A stretch of DNA of 12,100 nucleotides from Promethearchaeota archaeon (GTDB lineage Archaea; Asgardarchaeota; Lokiarchaeia; Sigyniarchaeales; SOKP01), in NCBI GenBank assembly GCA_019058135.1, contig JAHLWE010000123.1, positions 1 through 12,100 on the forward strand. Reading direction: 5' to 3'. The notes beneath the pieces were generated by a model. The model saw nothing but the letters and a program-made list of their open reading frames with translations. It was not told the origin of the DNA and did no database searches. The translations under genes were made by a program, and so were the position numbers. Positions 6,563-12,100 of the stretch are shown in pieces. How positions within the stretch are numbered: position 1 is the stretch's first letter; every line of letters starts with the position of its first letter.

Positions 6563-7798
6563 TCATTCATCATTTAAATCTTCTGATAATAACTTTTTCT
6601 CTTTCTTTTCTTTTTCCTTTAGAATCTTTAGATTATCGTCCAATGACATCATTAATTCAACACCACCAGTTCCCATAGGGACTATCTGACCAATTATAAC
6701 ATTTTCAGGAATTCCAAGCAAAAGTTCTTCTTCTCCATATATTCCGGCATCTAAAAGTTGATTTACTGTCACTTCAAACGCTGCTCTTGCAAATACACTT
6801 GATTTTGACCCAGAAATTCCATGCCGTCCAATAGATAAAACTGTTCCATTTTGACACATTAAGTCTGACAAAATCAGTAGATGCCTTAAATCAACATCTA
6901 AACCTTGATCTTCAAGAACTTGCAATGCTTCATTAATTAAGAGGTTACGAGCTGCTTCGATTCCGAAAATTTTTTGAACCTCATGAATATGATTTGAGTA
7001 GGTTCTTGTTGAATCTACACCTTCAATCTCAAGAACGCCTTGTAAATTAGTTCCTTCTGTCTGTATTATCCATTCATTAACCTTTGAATCTTTTGTTATT
7101 AATCCTCTCTTTATACCTCTTACTCCCTTAATTACTTTCTTTAGGATTTTTTCTCTTAGTTTTTGAAGTTTTTGTAAATCTTCTATTCCAGGATCTATTA
7201 TAATCGAATTTTGTTCTTTTTTAATTGAACCTTTTTTTTTGTAACGTTTTAAAATCTTGGGAATTTCATCAATACTTATACCTTTTTTTTTTAACATTTC
7301 TGGGATTAAATTGATGTGGATACGCCATTCTATGAAATCTAAATCTACATCATATGTAATATTTTCAATTCTGATTTGTTCAATACGATTATGAACTTCT
7401 TTAGCCTTTTCTTCATCATGAGCATATTCTTCTCCTAAAAATATTTTCATAATTGGAGTTGAAGGAAATCGGCGAGCATCAACCAATTCGATTAAACGTG
7501 GAAGACCTTGAGTAACCGAGAATTCTGCAACGCCTGCGTAATGGAACGTCCGCAAAGTCATTTGTGTTCCTGGTTCTCCTATACTCTGAGCCGCAACTGT
7601 TCCAACTGGTTCAGCAGGCTCTACTAGTGAATTCATATATATAATGTAAAGTCTATCTGCTAAGTAATCTATTTGAGATTCGGTTAGTTGTTCCTTCATT
7701 AATTTTTCTTTAGCATGTTTTACTAAATCATGAGGAATTCCATCTTTTTCAAGACTTTCTAAACAATTATCGATATATCTTTCCGACGCTTTTGACAT
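6563..7798 (-). CDS. rpoA2: DNA-directed RNA polymerase subunit Rpo1C (A'')
   Basis: Rpo1C is the C-terminal third of the largest polymerase subunit, corresponding to the end of bacterial beta' and eukaryotic Rpb1. The trigger loop region is very clear at about 63-92 (EPVGTVAAQSIGEPGTQM followed by TLRTFHYAG), which closes on the incoming nucleotide. Later family segments include RLIELVDAR (101-109), TRTYSNHIHEVQKIFGIEAARN (265-285), and the SDLMCQNGTVLSIGRHGISG stretch (311-330) followed by FARAAFEVT. Length 411 is normal for the archaeal split subunit; a short acidic/basic tail closes it. ATG 7798 lies 27 bases after rpo1N in the same transcript. The split from Rpo1N is at the normal archaeal place, not a frameshift. 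Confidence 0.97.
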   Translation of the reverse strand: MSKASERYIDNCLESLEKDGIPHDLVKHAKEKLMKEQLTESQIDYLADRLYIIYMNSLVEPAEPVGTVAAQSIGEPGTQMTLRTFHYAGVAEFSVTQGLPRLIELVDARRFPSTPIMKIFLGEEYAHDEEKAKEVHNRIEQIRIENITYDVDLDFIEWRIHINLIPEMLKKKGISIDEIPKILKRYKKKGSIKKEQNSIIIDPGIEDLQKLQKLREKILKKVIKGVRGIKRGLITKDSKVNEWIIQTEGTNLQGVLEIEGVDSTRTYSNHIHEVQKIFGIEAARNLLINEALQVLEDQGLDVDLRHLLILSDLMCQNGTVLSIGRHGISGSKSSVFARAAFEVTVNQLLDAGIYGEEELLLGIPENVIIGQIVPMGTGGVELMMSLDDNLKILKEKEKKEKKLLSEDLNDE

Positions 7799-7825
7799 TA
7801 ATTATTATCTCTAGATTGTAAAATT

Positions 7826-10765
7826 TTATTTTTTAACTCCATATTTTTCTTTTTTCCATTCATTAAATTGTTTTGTTTGTTTTCCACGCCAGATTGCCTT
7901 TTTCCCTGTTTCATTTTCAAATTCTTGAATTAGAGATTCTTCATCAAGACTTTTTTTATCTTTTTTCGTTGGTTGCTTTAGAATTTTGTTTTTTGTTTTT
8001 TTTACAGGAACTTTTTTCACTGATGCTTTTTTCACTGGTGCTTTTTTCACCGAAGTTTTAATAGTTGGTATTTTCTTGATAGATTTTAACGCTTTGGCTT
8101 TTAATATTAAAAGATCAAGGTTTATTGCTAAACCATGGTCGCTCTTAGAGGGGTCAATTCCATCATCTCCAAATTGAAATTGAACAATACTCTTATTAGC
8201 ATCTCTTACAGTATTATCATTTTCAACCTTTACATCTTGTAATGCATTAACTAACCTTCTTTGCATATATCCACTCTGACTGGTTCTAACAGCAGTATCA
8301 ACAAGTCCCTCTCTACCACCCATTGAATGGAAGAAAAACTCTTCAGGATTTAAACCTTTTCGATATGATGAGGAAACAAATCCTCTTGCTTTAGCAGAGA
8401 GATCACTAATCTTATAGTGAGGTAATGTTCTCTTTATATAACCTCGATGTATTCTTTCACCCCGAATTGCTTGTTGCCCAACCACTGCAGCCATTTGACC
8501 AAGATTTAGAGGATTACCTCGCGCTCCAGACTTTGTCATTATAACCGAATGGGCTTGATCTCCAATATCAATGGAGGCAATGGTTTCAGCTTTCTTTCTT
8601 GCATCGTTTAATATCCCTCTAATTCTTAATTCCAAAGTTTCTTTTAAAGTTCTTCCCGGGGCTCGAGATAAAATAGTGTCATCTTTATTATGGTATGCTT
8701 CTATGAGTTCTTCACATTCTATATTTGCTTTATCTATAGCATTTATGATTTCTTCCATTGCATCACCTTTTACAAAAACTTCATCTAGACCAATAGTAAT
8801 CCCATTCATTCTGATTACATAAAGGAGCATTTGTATCGAATTATCCAAAAACACTCTCCCTCTTTCATTTCCATTATCTTTTATTATTCGGTGTAAAATA
8901 CTATTTGGTTTCATTGCTCCAAAAGTTGCTTCATCAATAGTTCCAGTTAACAATTTCCCGTTTTCAATATGAACATATGCATCATATTCACAATCATCCT
9001 CTTTACATACGTCACATTTCTTGCAAAACTTTGATCTTTTCCGTAAATTTAAGTCTTGTGGAAATAATGCACTAAAAATTGACTTTCCAGAATATTTTGG
9101 CTCTGGATCAGTTATTACTGGTGTTAAATCAATTATTGAAAAATCTGGATTTGTGTCAAATATTCTACCTAAATATAATAATTTTAAAGTATCCTTAATA
9201 TTATAAACAGAGTCCTTACTTGTAAATTGATAAACAGTAGATATAAAATCCTGAATTCCACCTATTATTGGCCCACCAAAACGAGGAGATAACATATGTT
9301 CTTGAACTTTTAAAAGTAATTCTGCTTCAGTCCTTGCCTCTTCACTCTGAGGGACATGTAAATTCATCTCATCCCCGTCAAAATCTGCATTATATGGAGG
9401 ACAAATTGTCAAATTTAATCTAAATGTTCTTCCGTCCATAATTTTTACTTCATGAGCCATAATTGACATTCTATGAAGTGAAGGTTGGCGATTAAATAAA
9501 ACTAAATCTCCATTATTAAGGTGCCTTTCAACAATATAACCAGGCACTAGAGTTTCTGCAATTACATCTCTATTCTTAACATATCGGAGATCTATTCTAC
9601 GATTATCAGTTCTTATTATATAATTTGCTCCCGGATGCTCAATTGGTCCATTTATAACCAGTTGTTTCATCTCTTCAATATTCCAAGGATTTACGTTTGA
9701 TGGAATTGTGAGTATTTTTGCAATACTGGTTGGTACTCCCACATCATTAATACTAATATGAGGATTAGGTGAAATTACACTTCTGGCGGAAAAATCTACT
9801 CGTTTTCCACTCAAATTACTTCTAAATCGTCCCTCCTTACCCTTTAATCTCTGTGTAATTGTTCTTAAGGCTCTACCAGATCTATGCCGTGCAGGAGGAA
9901 TTCCAGAAACTTCATTATCAAAATATGTTGTAATATGATATTGTAAAAGTTCCCACAGGTCTTCCACAATAAGATGTGGTGCGCCAGCGTCAAGATTTTC
10001 TCTCAATCTTTGGTTTATACGGATTACATCAACTAATTTATGAGTTAAATCATCCTCCGATCTAATTCCACTATCTAAAGTAATTGAAGGTCTAACACAA
10101 ACTGGTGGGATGGGTAAAACCTCCAATACTGTCCATTCAGGTCTAGCAGAAGCTGGAGAGATTCCCATAATTCTAAGGTCATTATCAGAAATTTTTATTA
10201 ACCTTTCTCTAATATCCATTGGAGTCAATCTTCTTGAACCTTTACCCTCCTCCTCTTCATAAAAAGTAGTGGGTTTCTCAATAACAATTTTTTTCTTTCT
10301 TGCTCCACAATATGGACATTTTTTTGTTTTTCTCGCTGATTTAAAAATTAACTTAGTTAATTCTTCATCACTTTCAAAATACATCTCACGATGTTTCTCT
10401 TGTTCTTTAATAGATTTTTCCTTTTCTTCATGTGTGAGCATGAGCATTGAACATTCTGGGCATATGCTACGGAGGATCTTTAAAACCTTCTTTGCATATC
10501 CGCAATGAATAATGGGTCTTGCCATTTCGATGTGGCCAAAATGTCCCATACATTGACTTACAAGATTTCCGCACGTTCGACAACGTTGGCCAGGTTCAAT
10601 CGTGCCCAAACGTTGATCCATAAGGCCAGATGGGATAGGGAGACCATCTTCATCATATGTATCGGCAGTAATTATTCTAGCACTAGATAATTTACGTATT
10701 TCATCTGGAGAGAGGATTCCGAACCTAATTTTTTCGACTATCTTGGTTTTTAAATAACTACTCAA
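7826..10765 (-). CDS. rpoA1: DNA-directed RNA polymerase subunit Rpo1N (A') with long C-terminal tail
   Basis: Rpo1N is the catalytic largest-subunit N-terminal part. Seen in order: clamp zinc site Cys62, Cys65, Cys72, His75; second zinc pairs Cys102/Cys105 and Cys150/Cys153; RSGRALRTITQRLKGKEGRF region with KRVDFSARSVI (321-331); the magnesium motif NADFDGDE (459-466; Asp461, Asp463, Asp465); a four-Cys cluster (581, 584, 587, 592); and the bridge-helix region about 810-842. The family usually ends shortly after DGIDPSKS (868-875). Here about 100 more residues follow: a Lys-rich linker with xxVKK repeats (904-923) and a compact end (TGKKAIWRGKQTKQFNEW, 953-970). Start is TTG at 10765, supported by GAGGT nine bases upstream and by homologous N-termini; the first ATG would remove the first 48 residues. 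rpoB does not precede it. Confidence 0.96.
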   Translation of the reverse strand: MSSYLKTKIVEKIRFGILSPDEIRKLSSARIITADTYDEDGLPIPSGLMDQRLGTIEPGQRCRTCGNLVSQCMGHFGHIEMARPIIHCGYAKKVLKILRSICPECSMLMLTHEEKEKSIKEQEKHREMYFESDEELTKLIFKSARKTKKCPYCGARKKKIVIEKPTTFYEEEEGKGSRRLTPMDIRERLIKISDNDLRIMGISPASARPEWTVLEVLPIPPVCVRPSITLDSGIRSEDDLTHKLVDVIRINQRLRENLDAGAPHLIVEDLWELLQYHITTYFDNEVSGIPPARHRSGRALRTITQRLKGKEGRFRSNLSGKRVDFSARSVISPNPHISINDVGVPTSIAKILTIPSNVNPWNIEEMKQLVINGPIEHPGANYIIRTDNRRIDLRYVKNRDVIAETLVPGYIVERHLNNGDLVLFNRQPSLHRMSIMAHEVKIMDGRTFRLNLTICPPYNADFDGDEMNLHVPQSEEARTEAELLLKVQEHMLSPRFGGPIIGGIQDFISTVYQFTSKDSVYNIKDTLKLLYLGRIFDTNPDFSIIDLTPVITDPEPKYSGKSIFSALFPQDLNLRKRSKFCKKCDVCKEDDCEYDAYVHIENGKLLTGTIDEATFGAMKPNSILHRIIKDNGNERGRVFLDNSIQMLLYVIRMNGITIGLDEVFVKGDAMEEIINAIDKANIECEELIEAYHNKDDTILSRAPGRTLKETLELRIRGILNDARKKAETIASIDIGDQAHSVIMTKSGARGNPLNLGQMAAVVGQQAIRGERIHRGYIKRTLPHYKISDLSAKARGFVSSSYRKGLNPEEFFFHSMGGREGLVDTAVRTSQSGYMQRRLVNALQDVKVENDNTVRDANKSIVQFQFGDDGIDPSKSDHGLAINLDLLILKAKALKSIKKIPTIKTSVKKAPVKKASVKKVPVKKTKNKILKQPTKKDKKSLDEESLIQEFENETGKKAIWRGKQTKQFNEWKKEKYGVKK
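7996..8055 (-). repeat. Four 15-base tandem units coding for xxVKK repeats in the Rpo1N tail
   Basis: Units start at 7996, 8011, 8026 and 8041. The second and third differ by one base (cttttttcactgatg, cttttttcactggtg), and the fourth is close. They encode TSVKK, APVKK, ASVKK and VPVKK. The phase is kept, so the repeat length can change without breaking the frame. The basic Pro/Ser/Ala pattern resembles flexible nucleic-acid-binding tails. Confidence 0.8.
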
Positions 10766-10774
10766 AGAGTAAGG

Positions 10775-10779
10775 ACCTC
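10775..10779 (-). promoter_or_regulatory. Ribosome binding site deciding the TTG start of rpo1N
   Basis: On the - strand GAGGT stands nine bases before TTG at 10765. The overlapping ATG in tgAGG context reaches a stop after seven codons, so the TTG is the real start. Confidence 0.55.
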
Positions 10780-10788
10780 ATTTTATTT

Positions 10789-10798
10789 TTTTATATAT
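10789..10798 (-). promoter_or_regulatory. TATA-like run before rpo1N
   Basis: The - strand reads ATATATAAAA here. If used, transcription would start almost at the TTG, leaving out the ribosome binding site, so an upstream box (for example TTATAA near 10848) is at least as likely. The cluster must have a promoter in this gap, because no gene precedes it on this strand for about 380 bases. Confidence 0.25.
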
Positions 10799-11091
10799 TG
10801 ATTGAAATAAGAAATAAACCTACAAAACAAGTTAGAATAAATCTTATAATTTTGGTTTGTAATATTTTCTCATGAAGCAAATCTTAAAAATTTTTCTAAA
10901 ATTTTAGTTTTAACTCGATTAAACAGCAAATTAAGTCAAACAAAATAAGCCTTTTTTTATATTTAAAATTTTATCTAAATATTAGCCATCATATCAAAGA
11001 AAAGTTATCTACAACGCAAAAAGACATAATAAATCTAAAATAAAGAAAATATATTGAGAAATATTGGCAAATTGAGCGAATTGAAACCAAA

Positions 11092-11121
11092 AATCGTTAT
11101 TCCCAGCAACGAAACACGATT
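11092..11121 (-). terminator. Hairpin after the small alpha/beta-barrel gene
   Basis: AATCGT (11092-11097) and ACGATT (11116-11121) pair perfectly; an inner CGTT/AACG pairing is an alternative. On the - strand it begins about 28 bases after the stop codon and runs into TTTTTGG, so it fits a terminator for the gene at 11149-11496. Confidence 0.35.
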
Positions 11122-11148
11122 CTCTACATAAAATTCAAGGGATCGCCA

Positions 11149-11496
11149 CTATACTTTTTGATTTAATATTGTAAAGCCGCAAGAAGAAACATTGAACTTT
11201 TTTATGTATTTTTCTATAATCTCCCTTGTCCGAATATCCTTTTCATTCGCTTCAAGAAACTCTTCAAAGTTTTCAAGATCTTTGAAGACCATTTGCTCTG
11301 TATATTTGTTTTTTTTCTGAGTAAATTGGTAGGAAAAGTACTTTTTCACTTCCATGGGCATAAATAATTCATACCGCTTACAGTAGTGGGATTCATAAAG
11401 CGGTTTCAATTTTTCCCTTGCAAACTTAATGAAGTCTTCCAACTTTTCTGGAGGCACCTCACACGACCATTGAACCAGAATCAAATCTTTTAACAA
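11149..11496 (-). CDS. Small hypothetical protein, predicted dimeric alpha/beta-barrel fold
   Basis: I do not recognise a named family. The 115 residues suggest a ferredoxin-like beta-alpha-beta-beta-alpha-beta order: strand LILVQWSCEV, helix PEKLEDFIKFAREKLKPLY, strand KRYELFMPM, strand KYTEQMVFKD, helix LENFEEFLEANEKD to about residue 99, and end strand SCGFTIL. This resembles antibiotic-biosynthesis monooxygenase/stress-response barrel proteins, whose members act as dimers, but no catalytic residue can be assigned. Cys8... positions are few (Cys12, Cys39, Cys106). Start is uncertain: TTG at 11496 or TTG at 11484; a TATA-like run (about 11513-11521, - strand) would give a nearly leaderless message. 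Codon use and an own hairpin after the stop support a real gene standing alone. Confidence 0.6.
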   Translation of the reverse strand: MLKDLILVQWSCEVPPEKLEDFIKFAREKLKPLYESHYCKRYELFMPMEVKKYFSYQFTQKKNKYTEQMVFKDLENFEEFLEANEKDIRTREIIEKYIKKFNVSSCGFTILNQKV

Positions 11497-11628
11497 CTCT
11501 TAAAAAATTTTTTAATTATAGATCTTATCTTTTATTCAGTGAACCTTCTAATTGTTTATAAAAATTTGGTAATTTCTATAAAATTCCAAAATTTATTCCA
11601 ATCATCAATCTTTCCTTTTTTAGAAAGA

Positions 11629-11880
11629 CCAGCCTTAAGGTTATCGGGCTGTGCGCTCGTCGCCGAGTTCAAGACATACTTCATTTGTAATGCTTTTCTC
11701 ATTACTTCGGAAGTCTTGAAGGAAGTTATCCCGCAATGTTTGAAGATGTCTTAGAATCGCAACCATTTGCGGTAGGGACTGCCCTTTTTCAATTAGGGTT
11801 CTATAATATCCCCAACTTGTGAGAGCAACCGCTTGCAAATGGGCGGAAATTCTTCCTCGCTATCCAAAACTCTCCTAACG
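11629..11880 (-). ncRNA. Candidate structured non-coding RNA of unknown family
   Basis: This block is clearly richer in GC than its surroundings, as RNA genes are in AT-rich genomes. Perfect helices seen: CTCG/CGAG (11656-11659/11664-11667), whose loop reads GCGA, a GNRA tetraloop, on the - strand; directly stacked on it TTCAAG/CTTGAA (11668-11673/11715-11720), ACTTC/GAAGT (11678-11682/11710-11714) and GTAATG/CATTAC (11687-11692/11700-11705); CAGCC/GGCTG (11630-11634/11647-11651); CCATTTGC/GCAAATGG (11763-11770/11835-11842); CCGC/GCGG (11829-11832/11843-11846); GAGAG/CTCTC (11821-11825/11870-11874). Some of these cross, suggesting a pseudoknot. The GNRA loop and a TATA-like run at 11901-11910 favour the - strand. 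It does not show RNase P or SRP RNA signatures well enough to name it. A 65-72 codon frame on the same strand looks unlike a protein. Confidence 0.45.
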
Positions 11881-11900
11881 ATTAAAATAAAAAAATTAGA

Positions 11901-11910
11901 AAATTTAAAT
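11901..11910 (-). promoter_or_regulatory. TATA-like box for the candidate RNA
   Basis: ATTTAAATTT on the - strand, centred about 26 bases before 11880, where the GC-rich block begins. Spacing is what an archaeal promoter would need, but such runs are common here. Confidence 0.25.
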
Positions 11911-11982
11911 CTAATGAGTGCGATGGATTTTTGATTTCAGATTTACATAAATACGCGAACGAAACTATCTTTTCTTTTGATT

Positions 11983-12000
11983 TTTATAAAAATTTATAAA
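11983..12000 (+). promoter_or_regulatory. TATA-like region of aroC
   Basis: Two TTTATAAA-type boxes stand in tandem (11983-11990 and 11993-12000), 42-59 bases before the aroC ATG at 12042. The second predicts a leader of about 20 bases. No clear ribosome binding site follows. Confidence 0.35.
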
Positions 12001-12041
12001 TTTTTGTCAGTTGTTGATAAACAGATAAAAAAATAAAAAAT

Positions 12042-12100
12042 ATGGTTGGAAATTCTTTAGGAACACTCTTTAAAATCATTTCTTTTGGGGAAAGTCATGG
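12042..12100 (+). CDS. aroC: Chorismate synthase, N-terminal fragment (cut by window end)
   Basis: Nineteen complete codons are visible: MVGNSLGTLFKIISFGESHG with the final Gly incomplete. This matches the very conserved start of chorismate synthase (GNxxGxLFxxxxFGESHG), which converts 5-enolpyruvylshikimate-3-phosphate to chorismate with reduced FMN, the last step of the shikimate pathway. The His in SHG is a conserved active-site residue. The ATG at 12042 gives the family start exactly. The rest of the protein, and whether other shikimate genes follow, lies outside the window. Confidence 0.88.
   Translation, partial: MVGNSLGTLFKIISFGESH

Larger units (their letters stand above)
10766..11148. 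other. Gene-free AT-rich stretch upstream of rpo1N
   Basis: No convincing reading frame or RNA gene is seen. It holds the rpo1N promoter region, a perfect 12-base palindrome CTAAAATTTTAG (10896-10907), a T7 run (10952-10958) and a hairpin near 11092-11121. In archaea rpoB normally lies here directly before rpo1N. Confidence 0.5.

Noticed and set aside
7799..7825. A possible frameshift or split of the largest polymerase subunit
   Set aside because: The A'/A'' split at this place is normal in archaea; both parts are complete and the gap contains a proper stop and ATG.
7873..8177. + strand frames opposite the Rpo1N tail
   Set aside because: They are Phe-rich shadows of the Lys-rich repeat on the - strand.
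11539..11754. A + strand reading frame of 71 codons across the same block
   Set aside because: It is half AT-rich spacer and half RNA-like block, with no protein-like pattern.
11641..11860. A - strand reading frame of 65-72 codons inside the GC-rich block
   Set aside because: It begins at TTG without a ribosome binding site, resembles no family known to me, and the same bases form several perfect helices, so an RNA gene explains the block better.
11629..11880. Identification of the block as RNase P RNA
   Set aside because: The - strand GAGGAAGAATTTCCGCCC near 11841-11858 recalls the conserved 5' element, but the partner GGCTTA-type element that should pair with it near the 3' end is missing.
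1..12100. tRNA genes, CRISPR array, insertion sequence or prophage
   Set aside because: I saw no cloverleaf with CCA-type acceptor and T-loop, no regularly spaced repeats with spacers, and no transposase or integrase motifs on either strand.

Overview
The window is AT-rich and archaeal. Markers are the split largest RNA polymerase subunit (Rpo1N and Rpo1C), ribosomal proteins L44e, S27e and L30e, a small two-KH NusA-like protein, a TFIIS-like TFS, archaeal-type S7 and S12, and TATA-like boxes with very short leaders. The low GC and the lysine-rich style fit an Asgard (Lokiarchaeia-like) archaeon, but nothing here proves the phylum.

Left part (1-4040): the end of transcription factor S on the + strand runs into a convergent rpl44e-rps27e pair on the - strand. 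Then comes pyrB (aspartate carbamoyltransferase catalytic chain, +), which meets head-on a 709-residue protein on the - strand. That protein joins a winged helix-turn-helix, an ATP-cone and a class III (anaerobic) ribonucleotide reductase-like body without the expected catalytic cysteines. It looks like a nucleotide-sensing regulator made from a dead reductase, and it is the most unusual item in the window.

Middle part (4216-10765): this is the archaeal RNA polymerase/translation cluster, read right to left: rpo1N, rpo1C, rpl30e, nusA, (rps12), rps7. The classical order is kept, but rps12 is inverted in place and lies on the + strand between - strand nusA and rps7, with its own promoter-like region. 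The usual outer partners (rpoB/rpoH before rpo1N, the EF-1alpha gene after rps7) are not adjacent. Rpo1N has a tail of about 100 residues with tandem xxVKK repeats and a separate conserved-looking C-terminal segment.

Right part (10766-12100): a gene-poor stretch, a small predicted alpha/beta-barrel protein on the - strand, a relatively GC-rich block at about 11629-11880 with several nested perfect helices (candidate structured RNA, probably - strand), and the first 19 complete codons of aroC (chorismate synthase) on the + strand.

The genes cover transcription (Rpo1N, Rpo1C, TFS, NusA-like), translation (S7, S12, S27e, L30e, L44e) and biosynthesis (pyrimidine, chorismate). The winged-helix/ATP-cone protein probably links nucleotide level to gene control, but this is inference.
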